Notes: a model not told the origin generated them from the letters alone. 64,000 bases of DNA from Rhyacichthys aspro (GCA_036850595.1 CM072151.1:22855307-22919306), one strand, 5' to 3'; shown: positions 29,879 to 38,510, counted from the first letter of the stretch. Translations and numbers: made by a program.

Positions 29879-30305
29879 ATGTATGTATGTATGTATGTAT
29901 GTATGTATGTGTGTATGTATGTATGTGTGTATGTGTGTATGTATGTGTGTGTGTGTTTGAAAAGAAAAAAATACAAGGCAACCAATGACAGAGCTCTCTG
30001 CTGCCTTCTTGTTCCAGGCTGTTCTCAACCAGAAAGTGACAGACTGCTTTGTGTTGGTTTTCCTCAACCCTCAGGCAGGAAAAACTGTAAGTTATCCCAC
30101 ACATACAAGTTTTGGTTCTTTAATGTGTAAATGGCTGAGTCTAGTGTTGCCCCTGCTACAGAGTCTGAAAGTGGTGTTTCGTGAGCCTTTGCCGACCCAG
30201 CCCCCATCCAGCGGCAGCCCCCCTCCACAGCTGGTGTCCATGTACCACCACCTGGAGTCAGTCATCAATACGGCCTGCTACAACCTGTGGAGCGGACTGC
30301 TATAG
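281..30305 (+). CDS. szt2: SZT2 (KICSTOR complex subunit), C-terminal 1,525 residues, 31 exons, 5' end outside window
   Basis: SZT2 is the very large scaffold subunit of KICSTOR, which anchors GATOR1 on lysosomes and restrains mTORC1 when amino acids or glucose are low (known for the family). Exons, all with AG/GT borders: 281-401, 505-657, 770-872, 1336-1429, 1568-1655, 1927-2045, 2172-2336, 3015-3099, 4485-4640, 5289-5483, 6725-6924, 7765-7931, 8099-8196, 8283-8415, 8622-8752, 9636-9757, 10803-10988, 15003-15258, 15692-15771, 17612-17737, 17997-18199, 18395-18491, 20291-20371, 21181-21255, 25426-25639, 27004-27181, 27257-27379, 28825-29329, 29558-29668, 30018-30086, 30162-30305. They total 4,578 nt and stay in one frame to TAG. 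Recognisable conserved stretches: FIPGHFACDIVW (exon 2), HILLLVHGVGNAGPEIT (exons 5-6), YNKPGGQGTGGKG (exon 8), LMHVHSFSYDFHLR (exon 25), AHQLYNYITDHAS (exon 26), SQRELFPRLTADMRRF (exon 28), YHHLESVINTACYNLW at the C terminus. Exon 11-12 codes a Ser/Thr/Lys-rich linker that looks disordered. No catalytic motif or membrane segment is visible. Exon 5 starts after the second of two nearby AGs (1566-1567), the only choice that keeps the frame. The exon 11 donor (GTTAGA) is weak. Confidence 0.94.
3785..4050. repeat. Fish interspersed repeat in szt2 intron 8
   Basis: Begins with TTATTTAACCTTTATTTAAC, a phrase common in dispersed teleost repeats. It then holds a short direct duplication (GGTCTATTGTACATG occurs twice) and ends in a block (CGGAGGAAACCTACGCAGGC ... 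CACCGTGCCGC) related to the repeats at 12180 and 20521. Superfamily not assigned. Confidence 0.55.
5545..6371 (+). mobile_element. Tc1-like DNA transposon, internally deleted
   Basis: TA flanks both ends (5543-5544 and 6372-6373). The imperfect terminal inverted repeats read CACAGATCAGTCATAATATT at the left and, inverted, CACCGATCAGGTATAACATT at the right. Inside are decayed pieces of a Tc1-type transposase in + orientation. The helix-turn-helix part is near 5850-6010 and the last third, with an NSPDL-like block changed to IPQIS, is near 6110-6350. At 827 bp it is shorter than the usual ~1.2-1.6 kb, and the middle catalytic part is missing. Lies in szt2 intron 10; non-functional. Confidence 0.85.
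7204..7722 (-). mobile_element. Tigger/pogo-like MITE, copy 1
   Basis: The ends read CAGTGGTCCCTCGCTATAAC and, inverted, CAGTGGCCCCTCGTTTATCG, with TA on each side. This end sequence is typical of TcMar-Tigger elements. It has no transposase frame. Related to copies at 18641-19134 and 63118-63674 and inverted relative to them. A 40-41-bp unit (starts at 7297, 7338 and 7378, containing GATTGGCTAAG) is present three times here but only once in the other copies. Lies in szt2 intron 11. Confidence 0.85.
8010..8098 (+). repeat. TG-rich microsatellite abutting the szt2 exon 13 acceptor
   Basis: TGTGTGTGCGTGTTTGTGTG-type sequence ends in an uninterrupted (TG)9-10 run directly followed by TAG at 8096-8098, which is the 3' splice site. 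There is almost no ordinary polypyrimidine tract. Confidence 0.85.
11085..11240 (+). mobile_element. Second Tc1-like fragment
   Basis: GTGAACATTTTGTCCTTAAA and GAGGCAGGAAAAATG match the left part of the 5545-6371 element (its 5652-5700), followed by a decayed match to its 5740-5800. The terminal repeats are gone. It lies just downstream of szt2 exon 17. Confidence 0.7.
12180..12560 (+). repeat. Fish interspersed repeat (GTCTTTGGAC..GTGGGAGGA family)
   Basis: Contains CAGGGCTGACATTTAGACAC, GTCTTTGGACGGTGGGAGGA, AACGGGGAGGACATGCAGAC and TCTTCTTGCTGTGAAGCAGG, an order of phrases widespread in teleost genomes. Related blocks occur at 3940-4050, 11930-11960, 20521-20865 (opposite strand) and 31880-31990 (opposite strand). 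Superfamily not assigned. Confidence 0.65.
12630..12850 (-). mobile_element. RTE-type LINE, 3' end
   Basis: On the - strand this reads a frame ending in the RTE 3' signature whose + strand form is CCCTTCAGGGGTCTCCACAG. Upstream of it are Arg/Pro-rich codons typical of the end of RTE ORF2. It is separated from its reverse transcriptase part (13195-13620) by unrelated DNA. Confidence 0.7.
12851..13194. repeat. DNA insert splitting the RTE LINE
   Basis: Unrelated to RTE. Its right end reads GTGTAAACGGACCCTG, a form seen at the ends of some fish non-autonomous DNA elements. The left end is not clear, so the type is unassigned. Confidence 0.35.
13195..13620 (-). mobile_element. RTE-type LINE reverse transcriptase fragment
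   Basis: The - strand codes FHAKK/MPRKNTTDAISALKMLMEKN and, further upstream, a decayed LWERVVEARL-like block. This is the RT fingers region of RTE elements. Frames are broken and the catalytic YADD part is absent. Confidence 0.72.
16017..16270. repeat. Alternating ATGC/TGTA-rich low-complexity DNA
   Basis: Repeated ATGCATG, GTATGCATG and TGTACACATG motifs, mostly alternating purine-pyrimidine. Lies in szt2 intron 19. Confidence 0.55.
16385..17290. mobile_element. hAT-type MITE, 906 bp, with perfect 8-bp TSD
   Basis: Terminal repeats TAGGGCTG...CAGCCCTA are flanked by the identical octamer CTATGTAA (16377-16384 and 17291-17298). An 8-bp target duplication marks hAT elements. The interior is rich in cGATAcGATA-like motifs and contains a block about 17040-17130 (GTCGCTAGTCGC, GTTGCTAAGTTGGCAACACT) without a transposase frame. 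Confidence 0.88.
18641..19134 (+). mobile_element. Tigger/pogo-like MITE, copy 2, truncated at left end
   Basis: Same family as 7204-7722 (inverted) and 63118-63674. Shared blocks include GCTGTAAAACCTCTCACCAC, CAGGTGCCTTTGTCGGTGCA and CGAGGCCGCGAAATG. The left terminal repeat is lost; the right end is intact next to TA. Lies in szt2 intron 22. Confidence 0.82.
19850..20190. repeat. Fish interspersed repeat (AGTAGTCCAGCCTG family)
   Basis: Contains ATCACTTTTCATACAACTTG, ATTACAGTAGTCCAGCCTG and CATGAGTGTCTCAG, recurrent in dispersed fish repeats. Type unassigned. Lies in szt2 intron 22. Confidence 0.45.
20521..20865 (-). repeat. Same interspersed repeat family, opposite strand
   Basis: Reverse-strand copy of the 12180-12560 family. 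Shared blocks are TTCCTCCCGCCGACCAAACA, TGTCTAAATGTCAGCCCTGC and TTCAGGGTGTACC. Lies in szt2 intron 23. Confidence 0.65.
21256..25425. other. szt2: Long szt2 intron 24 (4.2 kb)
   Basis: Apart from the LINE fragment at 23220-23420 no gene or clear repeat is seen. The part at about 24330-24530 is calm, AT-rich sequence with TAATTA motifs and could be regulatory; this is only a suggestion. Confidence 0.4.
23220..23420 (-). mobile_element. L1/Tx1-like LINE, C-terminal ORF2 fragment
   Basis: The - strand frame reads LWLCPYIKNFWLEVMSRLSE with later LSGDTSTLSL. The pattern of a Trp-Cys block followed by an FW..V block is that of the ORF2 C terminus of L1/Tx1-type LINEs. No RT catalytic motif remains. 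Decayed continuation to about 23900 is likely but not clear. Confidence 0.6.
27391..28226 (+). repeat. Unassigned repeat family, copy 1 (composite)
   Basis: The left-end phrase GCGCTGCAGCTGGATTCT occurs twice (about 27395 and 27553), so two insertions or a partial duplication are present. From 27738 to 28070 it matches 52804-53140 closely, including CAACATGGCTACGCC-like start, GTTGCTATGATTGGTT, GGTGCTTCATCCAATCAC and TGGAGCAGTTTAATCTGG. A frame from 27780 begins MATPKDVSFDAVAKSD. Its tail (28085-28130) matches 44120-44165. Lies in szt2 intron 27. Confidence 0.65.
29785..29956. repeat. (AT)45 followed by (GTAT)n microsatellite
   Basis: An uninterrupted AT run of about 90 bp is followed by about 80 bp of GTAT/GTGT units. 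Lies in szt2 intron 29, ending about 60 bp before the exon 30 acceptor. Confidence 0.95.
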
Positions 30306-31420
30306 CACTCCACACTCAACAATCCTGGCATGGTCAGGGTGCAGTCATCAGGAGTGTTCCGCCTTGTCTTTACTTCTTTTGTTGCTGTTATGTTACACAA
30401 CAGATACAAAGTAACCCCACTGCTGTCTGTAGCATTTTGTGATTGGAACACAAGAACCACAATACACTTCTTTTGACAAACTTGGGATCAGCTGAAGTCA
30501 GGGGCAGGTTTATATTTGATGATATTTGAATAACCTTACCTGCTTGTGCCAATATTATAACATTTTTGAGTGATAGCTTACAGGTTTTTCCCAAAGTAAA
30601 CTGGGTTGCTCGGGGTGTCTCTGTTCACAGTGGCAGTGTTGGATGAATTAGCCTTGTTGATGATACAGTACCACTGAATCATTACACACAAGATAGAATT
30701 ATTTCAACTGTGCATGGGCAGCCAGCACTTAACTTTTATTGTTGGCTTTAAATCAAGCTAAAATATTCGGACTTTCCTTTAAATTTTTCATTGTACCTTT
30801 ACTGAGTTTTGTCCCACTTCAGTGTTAAGGATGAGTAAGGAGCTTGCTGTGGGCTTGCTGTGGGCTCGTTTCTGTTGTAGTTTCCACAAAGCCCTCTGCT
30901 TGTGTGGCATTCTCAAGTGCCTTTCCCTGGTGTTTGGAGTTGTCCCCAACTTCACATTATGTTTTTCGATTTGCTCTGAAAACACTCACCTGTAACGCAG
31001 TTAAAGTGCCTCTTTCAATTTGAAGATTTGACATATAAACCTTGCAGGTTTGTATAATAGCATACTGCATGTCATCAGCGCTGTTTTCAGAGCATCAAGA
31101 GGATAATGAGTGTATAGCTGCACAGCTAGTAATCAAACCTCATTTCACAAGAGAGCAAAAGGCGATCTCTGTCTCTGCAAACATTAGCTCCATATAAATG
31201 TAGTCAGCAGCTGCACACTTCTCTTTTATCGAGATGTTTGTAGATGTAGATGATATACAAATGTTGAAATGGTAAACACTGGATACCCATCATGAAAATG
31301 TGAGTTGTAAAAAAAATAAGCCTGAAGCATTTGGTCTTCAGTGGCATCATGTATAATTATGTACATACAGAAGACTTTAAACAGTATGCATTAATGCTGA
31401 ATAAAGCTTAAGAATTCTTG
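30306..31420 (+). other. szt2: szt2 3' UTR with poly(A) signal
   Basis: The stretch after the szt2 stop has no coding exon and no obvious repeat. AATAAA at 31400-31405, about 1.1 kb after the stop, is the best poly(A) signal before the convergent hyi gene. The transcript end itself is inferred. Confidence 0.5.
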
Positions 31421-31879
31421 TCAATGTGTCATTTTACAATCTATACATTAATTCCAGCTATCTAAAAAACTAAACTGACAATGGTCTTCTCTTGGCTAAT
31501 GGCCCTGTTCAGTAGCTACTGGTGTTCACCAAAAACTGTGATCTGAGTTTAATGGGTTTAGTATCAGTTTTATTATCAAAGACCCAACAAAGGAATCTCA
31601 TTTATTTGTGAGAAAAAGTAAAAGAAAAAAGGATGTATTCTTTTCAATAAGAACTTGATGTGGTTTAAGGCAGTTCTTTATAATCCATGATCTGTCACAA
31701 AACCTCAACCATTTCCTTTTTGAAATCCCACATGCTCACTGAATAAAACACTGCCTCTAATGCACACTGGTAAAAGCCCTATTTCCAGAAGTGACAAAAA
31801 AGTGTGAAAGTTCAATGTAATCCAGCCTGAAGAAGAAAAATATGTTGGTGGGACTAAAAGTATTTGAAGTCTCCATGTC

Positions 31880-31990
31880 TCTGGATTTTCTCCAGTTACT
31901 ACAGTTTTCTCGCACCGTCCAAAGACATGCATGTGAACAGTAGGTGACTAGGTGAATAGGTCAGAATAGATCTAAATTGCCTGTGGTAAA
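31880..31990 (-). repeat. Fragment of the same interspersed repeat
   Basis: CTCGCACCGTCCAAAGACAT followed by TAGATCTAAATTGCCTGTGG is the reverse-strand middle part of the 12180 family. It lies between the szt2 and hyi 3' ends. Confidence 0.5.
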
Positions 31991-32180
31991 TAAATGGTTG
32001 TCTGTGTTTTGGTCCTACACACAACATGCAATCAGCCAGTGTAAAGTTTTCTCTTGGAATTGTCTCAGTTTAGACATCTTTAAACAAATAAAGACTTCAT
32101 GTTTAGAAAACAACTTCCACCATTTTGTTTGTACTTTGCAGTACATACTTGGAGAAATGTAATTAGAGCTGCATAGGATT

Positions 32181-32186
32181 TTTATT
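32181..32186 (-). terminator. hyi: Candidate hyi poly(A) signal
   Basis: TTTATT on the + strand reads AATAAA on the hyi strand, about 180 nt after the stop codon. It is the nearest canonical signal. Use in vivo is inferred. Confidence 0.45.
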
Positions 32187-32362
32187 TTTTTACCTGGTGG
32201 AATTGGCAACAAAGCATATGGGCTCTGTTTTAGTTTATTCTGTGCCATAGTTTAGTCATATGGCACAGGTTTAAAAATAATACTTTGTGAAGAATAGAAC
32301 TTTGGGCGGTTACAAATGAAGGCCATTGGTGTCCAGAAGAAAGGTGGTGCCACAGCCTCTTC

Positions 32363-35300
32363 TCAGTCCTGTGCTTCACACTGGCTCTGTGTCCAGTAAT
32401 CCTTCAGCCAACACAGGCCTGCAACAGTGTCACCTAAAGCACACAGAGATGTAAACAGAGCTTCTGAAGCCTCCAGTTTGTGGAGAAAAGATGACTTCTT
32501 GCCAATGATGTCTTACCGAGTGGCTTGTACTCGCAACCAATGTAGCCCTGGTAGCCAAGTTTCTCCAGCACATCGAACAGGTAGCAGTAGTTGAGCTCTC
32601 CGGGACTGTCAGGCTCATTCCGCTCTGGGACCTGTGCTATCTGCACATGGCCTAAGGAAGAGAGGTTCTCAGACTACTCTGATATACACTGCTGCCATTA
32701 TCACACTAATGCAGAACATTTTGCATCAGCAGAAAATAGCGGCCTTCTTTTGTGTAGATGATTTTTCACAGCTTTGCAGGGACATTTGATTTTTGTATTT
32801 GTAGTCTAATACATCTGGAAATAATTCCGACATGCAGACTGTGAAAAGGTCAAATCTAATCATTAAATTCTGCAGTAGTCTGTAGGGAGTGAGCAGAAAG
32901 GGACAAAGTTCTGAGAATCTGATGGCGCCAAGGATTCCATATTAAACAACATAGGCTATGGGAAAACTTTAAATTGAATGAATTTTCCCCCAAAAGTTTT
33001 AGTTTTATTGACAGAGATTATAACATTTCCATATTATGAAGATAGAATTGTTATTGTTATTATTGTTGTTAAAACTTACATTGAATTTGTTCACCTGAGT
33101 GTTGTATTTACTTATTGCACTTGCATTTAACTGCACTGTTTCACACAAAAACATTTCAACAATTCTCCCAGGTGTATGTGAGTGTGATAGACTCACCAAT
33201 CAGAGGAAAATACTTGAGGATGTTTTGTGTCAGGTTTCCATCCATGATTTGCCAGTGGAACAGGTCCTGAAATATCCACATTTTAACACATGTACATGTA
33301 CAACTCCTTTCTGTTCTTATTACTCCACAAACGCACCATTTGCAGCTTGATATTTGGCTTTCCAACTTTCTCCAGGATTGCAGCAGCTACAAACACAACA
33401 CACAGATGCTAAATGGCAGGTTTGGACAGAACTGTAGGAGCAATACAGCACCTTCTTTACAACTATATTGTAAAAGAAATTTGATCCTAAAATTATTTCC
33501 CTATCATCAAATGCATGTGGACTTAATGAAGTTAAGTTCAGTGTCTTACCCTGATGAGGAGAATCCAAAAAGTACCTGGGGTCTGTAATCCTGGTGTTGA
33601 TGGGCTCTATCAGACCAGTTATCCCCTCCTGAAATATAGTATGAAATAGTATGATCAACAGTTTGGAGTCCTTTTGATGAAGGTTAGACATAAATTCATG
33701 AAAATTTGCAGTGATCAACTGTCGTTTTATTAAACCCTCTGCAACATCTTTGATTTAATATGTCTGATGCATTTGCAGTACAGATTTTTGTACACTTGTG
33801 CATTGAACCAGTTAAACTGTAAAGTTAGACTTACACTTTTTACAATGTGATTTCAAAGAAGCCGCAAACAAAATTAATCTCTTATCTGTCATAGAGGTAG
33901 ATAGGTTTGTGTTCATGTAAAACTTAAAATGGCATGGATCCATATCAGACACAAAGGTTGGCATAAAGACAAATATTTTCTGGGGTGGTACTTGATGTGA
34001 AGAGTTTGAGAACCACTGCTGCAGACTATTAAATGACCATACAGAATTCTTACACAGGCAAAAATTACTTAATTAATAATAATTATTGCAAAAAAACAAA
34101 CAAAAAAACAGCATTGTTTTCTCAAATGATGCCCATTTTGTTGTGATACAGTCAAGAATAAAGAATACTTGTCCTGCTGCTGTGAAAACACTGGGTACTC
34201 TTTTTACAACTCAGGTTTCTAATGTTTTTGTTAAAGCCCCGATCCCAGATTGAGTACTTCTCCAGCTTAAACTTGAATCTACCACACAGGACCTGACCTG
34301 CGTGATCATGCTTACCATTAAGTGCTGGATTTTAACACACACTTTTCCTGGAGAAAATTCAAAATTTACATTCCACAGCATTTGCTTGCAATGGAATGAA
34401 AACGCAAATATTCAGATCTGTTTCATTCCACCCCTTCATCCCACACAGAAACTTAAGTCTCTATACAAATAGTTTTCCAGGCAGGAAGAGATACCAAAAA
34501 TAAACAGAGTTGCAGGTTTACAGCAAAATCTAAATTTGAAAGTTTATTGATGATACTCTGGTTACAGAAAAAAACTAAACTACAAAGAGTAAAAAGCAAA
34601 TTCTGAAGCTTAATTAAACTCCATCTTCACCCCAAAACTCAGAAAGTTTAATGCTTCTGCTTTTTATATGCAAAGTGCATTGTATCATATTATGATAGAT
34701 ACAGCTTTGTACAGATTGTACAGATTTCTTATTGATCCGGTCTCTCATGATGTTGTGTATGTTTATGATCTTGAGTGGCCTGTGGATTTCTACTCACTGT
34801 GGGGCTCTCAACATCTCCTCTTGGAAATACACTTAGGGGTATAAACATACACAACTCCAAGAAACTGTTTGAACAACAATCAGTTTTGGTGTTGAAATCC
34901 AGCGCGTGGCAGTAAGCCAGACACCGCAGGTCAGGTCCTGTGTGTTAGATTGTACATTGCAAATAAGCTCGTGAAGCAATCAATCAGGGTTCAGGGCTTT
35001 AACAGTTCTATTTTTTAATACTTTAGTTCTATTACCAAACTGGTAAGACCCCTGTGTTATACCTTAAAGAGCATATCAGCAGCATAGTTTAAGTTGTGCA
35101 CAAAGATGGCCTCCATCTCCTTGGCGACCAGTTCTCTGTCAGACCCTGCAGGAACACGTCCAGCCATCAGGTGGATCCTGGGGAAAGCATTGAAAAAAAT
35201 GAGACAAAGTTATATGAAAGGTCAGTAGTTATCACTAAAGTAATTGTCACTTAAAAGAAAAAAAGCTATTTTTTTCAAAAATTGTATTCACATACAATTA

Positions 35301-36220
35301 CCTGTCCAATGATTAGGGAAAATTGCAATATTTCAAATTACAGCTGCATAGTAAATACTTTTCAAATGTATTAAAAATTATAATGAAAAACTCTGTCCGG
35401 CTGGGTACCCTCTGTCCCGCTGGGTACCCTCTGTCCCGCTAGAGGAGTGAAAAGATGTCTTGCCCACAGGTAGTTGTCACACTGATGATTGGACCTCAGC
35501 TGGTCCCAGGTGTGCCTCTTGCCCAAAGCATTAAAAATCCAGCCTTGAAATCTTTAAAATCACGATCAATGCCAGACTGCAGACTAAATGTGAACGTGAT
35601 TAAAATGATTATTATCAGTATTTTCAGTGTGTCTATAGTCTATTAGTCCAGTTTCTTTAGTCTCTCCACTCTTTCTCCGTGATGTCACTGGATATTCAAA
35701 CATAGATCTATTTGAAGTTAATAATTCATCTCTATCCAATAGCCTGTTTACATTAATAGTTTGTTATTTAATACTCTTCATTAGGTTTCTTTATCGGTAG
35801 CTAATAACTCTCTACTCTATTCATCTGCTACAGGTGGTTCACCTTTTACAGTCCAGAGCCCTGGCATACTCCAGGGCCAGGTCCAGCCCCTGTCTGAAGT
35901 CCGCCTCTCTCCCTGGAACTGCCCCCAGGCCCAGGTCTCCTGCCCTCACAGCCCCTAACCAACACAGAGCCGTCAGTGAGCACCAGCAGCAGTGAGTGTG
36001 AACGTGAGGACGGCTCACCACCTGGAGGAGTGTTGATGAGGACTACCTCCACTCCCGTTGCCTCCTTGGCTCTCTTCAGCTCCCGAAGGTCTTCCTCGTA
36101 GGGCCACGCCGCCTCCACGGCACGAAAGCCCGCTGCAGCCGCGGCATAAATCCTCTGGCTCAGCTCCGGGAGGTCCGTGAACAGCCACGACAAATTTGCA
36201 CAGAACTTTAACGGAGGCAT
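32363..36220 (-). CDS. hyi: Hydroxypyruvate isomerase (HYI), complete, 8 exons
   Basis: HYI is a cytosolic TIM-barrel isomerase of the Hyi/xylose-isomerase-like family, expected to interconvert hydroxypyruvate and tartronate semialdehyde. Exons in transcript order: 36220-36019, 35939-35843, 35177-35063, 33628-33550, 33386-33337, 33266-33197, 32651-32517, 32433-32363 (stop TGA at 32365-32363). Total 819 nt, exactly 273 codons, giving 272 residues, close to the ~277 of the human protein. The start ATG opens MPPLKFCANLSWLF, the conserved family N terminus. Diagnostic blocks are LINTPPG, IHLMAGRVP, IEPINTRITDP, DLFHWQIMDGNL, QIAQVP, SPGELNY and GCEYKPLGDT. Glu146, Asp182, Gln208 and Glu245 fall at spacings 36, 26 and 37, close to the four metal ligands I recall for bacterial Hyi (35, 26, 37), so the site looks intact. 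All introns are GT..AG. The exon 1 end has two in-phase donors (see findings). Convergent with szt2. Confidence 0.96.
34230..35003. mobile_element. Non-autonomous DNA element with ~110-bp inverted ends, in hyi intron 3
   Basis: CACACAGGACCTGACCTGCG (about 34283-34302) recurs inverted as CGCAGGTCAGGTCCTGTGTG (about 34926-34945). The similarity extends on both sides: GTTAAAGCCC at 34230 against GGGCTTTAAC ending 35003, and TTAAAATCCAGCAC inverted against GTTGAAATCCAGCGC. Arms are roughly 110 bp each with several mismatches and indels. TTAA sits at both ends (34231-34234, 34999-35002) and could be the target duplication. No coding frame inside. Confidence 0.72.
35392..35440. repeat. 19-bp tandem repeat, about 2.5 copies
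   Basis: Unit CTGTCCCGCTGGGTACCCT. The first copy differs at one base. Lies in hyi intron 2. Confidence 0.85.
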
Positions 36221-36500
36221 CGTGCCTGGAGCTGGGTCACTGGCCCTCCGTTCAGCCCAGGCTCACAGTCTGGGACTGTGTCGTAAAGACGATAAATGTC
36301 GGACAGCTAACAGGATACGGCGGTGTGACTGCGACAGTGTCACCGGAATACGACAGACACTCCTGATTATTTTACAGTAACGCGAAACAAACAAAATAAG
36401 CAAACGACGGCGTATTAGGGCCAGTGCAAAATACAAAACATCGGCGTCGAGGTAAATTTCAGAGTTTACCACGGCTACCGTAAAGAACGGTATAAAAGAG
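36000..36500 (-). promoter_or_regulatory. hyi: hyi first exon / CpG-rich upstream region
   Basis: GC and CpG content rise around hyi exon 1 and for about 150 bp upstream of its ATG (for instance the CpGs around 36280-36340), against an AT-rich background. This suggests a CpG-type promoter. No precise start site can be read from the sequence. Confidence 0.35.
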
Positions 36501-37170
36501 CATATAATGAGTAGTGTTCAACTGGAGTATACTCTTTTTTTCTCTTTCTTTACTGAAAAAAAGTTCAATAGTCAATCAAACAATCGAAAACATTCTACAT
36601 AAATTATATAGACCAAGCAGCATCACCTACTGAAAAAATAAAAGGGGGCATCTGTCTACATAAAGTAACAATTGTTCCAGTAATCTAAAAGCTCATTTGC
36701 ATTCATGTTTTAAAGAGATTCACACAAAACATTTAATTCATTTTTAAATGCAATGAAATTGGGGTTTACGTTGAAAAATCTACACCTGTATATATGAAAT
36801 TTACCTATTGTCACCAAATTATTACACAAATGAAGTTCTACATTTCTGTTTTGAATAAAGATTCCACATTTAATACTTCTGTAAGCTTATTGTGCAAATC
36901 ATGATAGAATATTTAATAGTTGTGTGACTGTAAAACAGTACAAGTACACAAGTACCTCCGCATTGAACTGTTTACGTGGGTCAACATTGTTCATTGTGTT
37001 GAAATGGAAACAAGGGGAATGATAAATATCAGAACCTTTTTTTTTTTTTTGGACAAGTTTGGAGACATCTGACATTTGACTTTTGTTAAAGATAATCTTA
37101 AAATTAGAATATTACATTACATTAAATATTTAAAAATCTATTCTGTCAGTGGGGGGTGAGGGTATTACTG
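36501..37170. other. AT-rich intergenic DNA
   Basis: No exon-like open frame with splice borders and no recognised element is seen here. A poly-T run lies near 37038. Confidence 0.4.
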
Positions 37171-37809
37171 TGTAACGGGGGTGGTTTGGACCCAAAAGCA
37201 GTACACAGGAGAAGTGGGACAGTTGGTAATAACCTTTATTACCACAGTAGCAAACAGGGAGCGGAGCAGAATGAGTCACTACAGCGTTCAGGTCTCTCTT
37301 CAGGCCGAAAGCCCGCACACAGTCTCTAAAGCACGGGGAAGGGCTGAGGAACGAGTTCGGTTCCCCGGCCACGTGGAATGAGAGAGAGGAGCTTACTGTG
37401 GTCGCCGAAGCCGTAGCGAGGAGTCCGCAGCCCGTAGAGTCCGCCGGTCGTGCGGAGGTACAGATGAGGGAAGAGCAGAACGATGCCAAGGACGCCGAGG
37501 CAGAGCGCGTGGTCAGAGACGGAAGGCAGGTGAGTTTACCGGGAGACAGGCGAGGAGAACAGGTCGGGGACAGACGAGGTCGGCAACAGGAGATCAGGCA
37601 GGAGAAGAACGCTGGAGAGTCGTGCATAATGCAGAGGAACAATCTGGCAAAGTGTGAGTGAACAGGTGAGTCTTACATAGTGGGCTGATTAGCAGATGAG
37701 CCGCAGCTGCAGCACCGGGTGAACGAGGAGGGGTGAACCAGTGGGAGTGTCTGGCAGGTAGAGAGGGGCAGAGAAAATAGGAGAGCCAGGAAAGATAACA
37801 GCTGTGACA
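37171..37809 (-). mobile_element. Solo LTR with 5-bp target duplication
   Basis: 639 bp bounded by TGTAAC...GTGACA (TG..CA ends) and flanked by identical TACTG pentamers (37166-37170, 37810-37814). A 5-bp duplication fits a gypsy-type or ERV LTR. Read on the - strand there is a weak TATA-like position near 37675 and AATAAA near 37213, as expected for U3 and R/U5, so the LTR points to the - strand. No internal retroviral sequence adjoins it. The GC-rich interior produces long spurious frames. Confidence 0.75.
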
Positions 37810-38401
37810 TACTGAGTTGCTTTAATCATGTTTATTAGAGCTGGAGGAACGTCTTAAACTATTGTACAGTTTTATTTACATAAATACATTCCACATTATT
37901 ATTTATTTTTATTTGTTATATTCCAAAGTTGTACCATTTCCATCCATTAAATTGAAAAGCCCAGCCTCCTTTATCCATCTCTTATTTATAAAGCAAAAAC
38001 TTTTTGTCTTTGTAACGTGTAGGCTAGCTGTTATTCCAAACTGTAACATTGTGTGGGCTAAAATTATGTTTATGAAGCATTTTCCAATAAAGGAATACCT
38101 GCATGTGAAAATCAGACAGTTTAATGCTGGATATGCAAAAGTAACAATTTTGCAAGGCCATTCCACTTATTACATTAAATGTTGATGTTGTAGACTGACT
38201 TTTTTAGCATTGTAAGCCTCTTAAAATGGGTAATACAATGTCTTTACTTTTCTCTAAAAAAAAGTCAGAAATTGAACTGAATTCCTAATTTTATGTTTTT
38301 TGTGCACATCATACTGCAGCATGTCTCCTGATGATTTTAAAAACTTGAAATAATCCTCCCTGTATGATCCTAAACTAACACTCTTACCTTCTGTGTCCTC
38401 A

Positions 38402-38510
38402 GGTTGAACACTTCAGGAGAGAAGAAGACTAATCAACTCGAGTCTCTGAGATGCATATGTCATTGCTTTAGACCAAACTCTGCTTCAATAAAGTTATATG
38501 TGACAACACA
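38402..38510 (+). other. Candidate terminal exon with poly(A) signal
   Basis: TTCTGTGTCCTCAG is a good acceptor. It is followed by VEHFRREED and a stop in one frame, then AATAAAG at about 38488-38493, about 90 nt downstream. It could be the last exon of a small + strand gene or lncRNA between hyi and the next gene. I could not find its upstream exons or a homolog. Confidence 0.25.

Noticed and set aside
29704..30104. Frames of YIYIYI / HTHTYI on both strands
   Set aside because: Translations of the AT and GTAT microsatellite.
37130..37642. 170-codon - strand frame
   Set aside because: Falls inside the GC-rich solo LTR; composition is Ser/Pro/Arg-rich with no family pattern.
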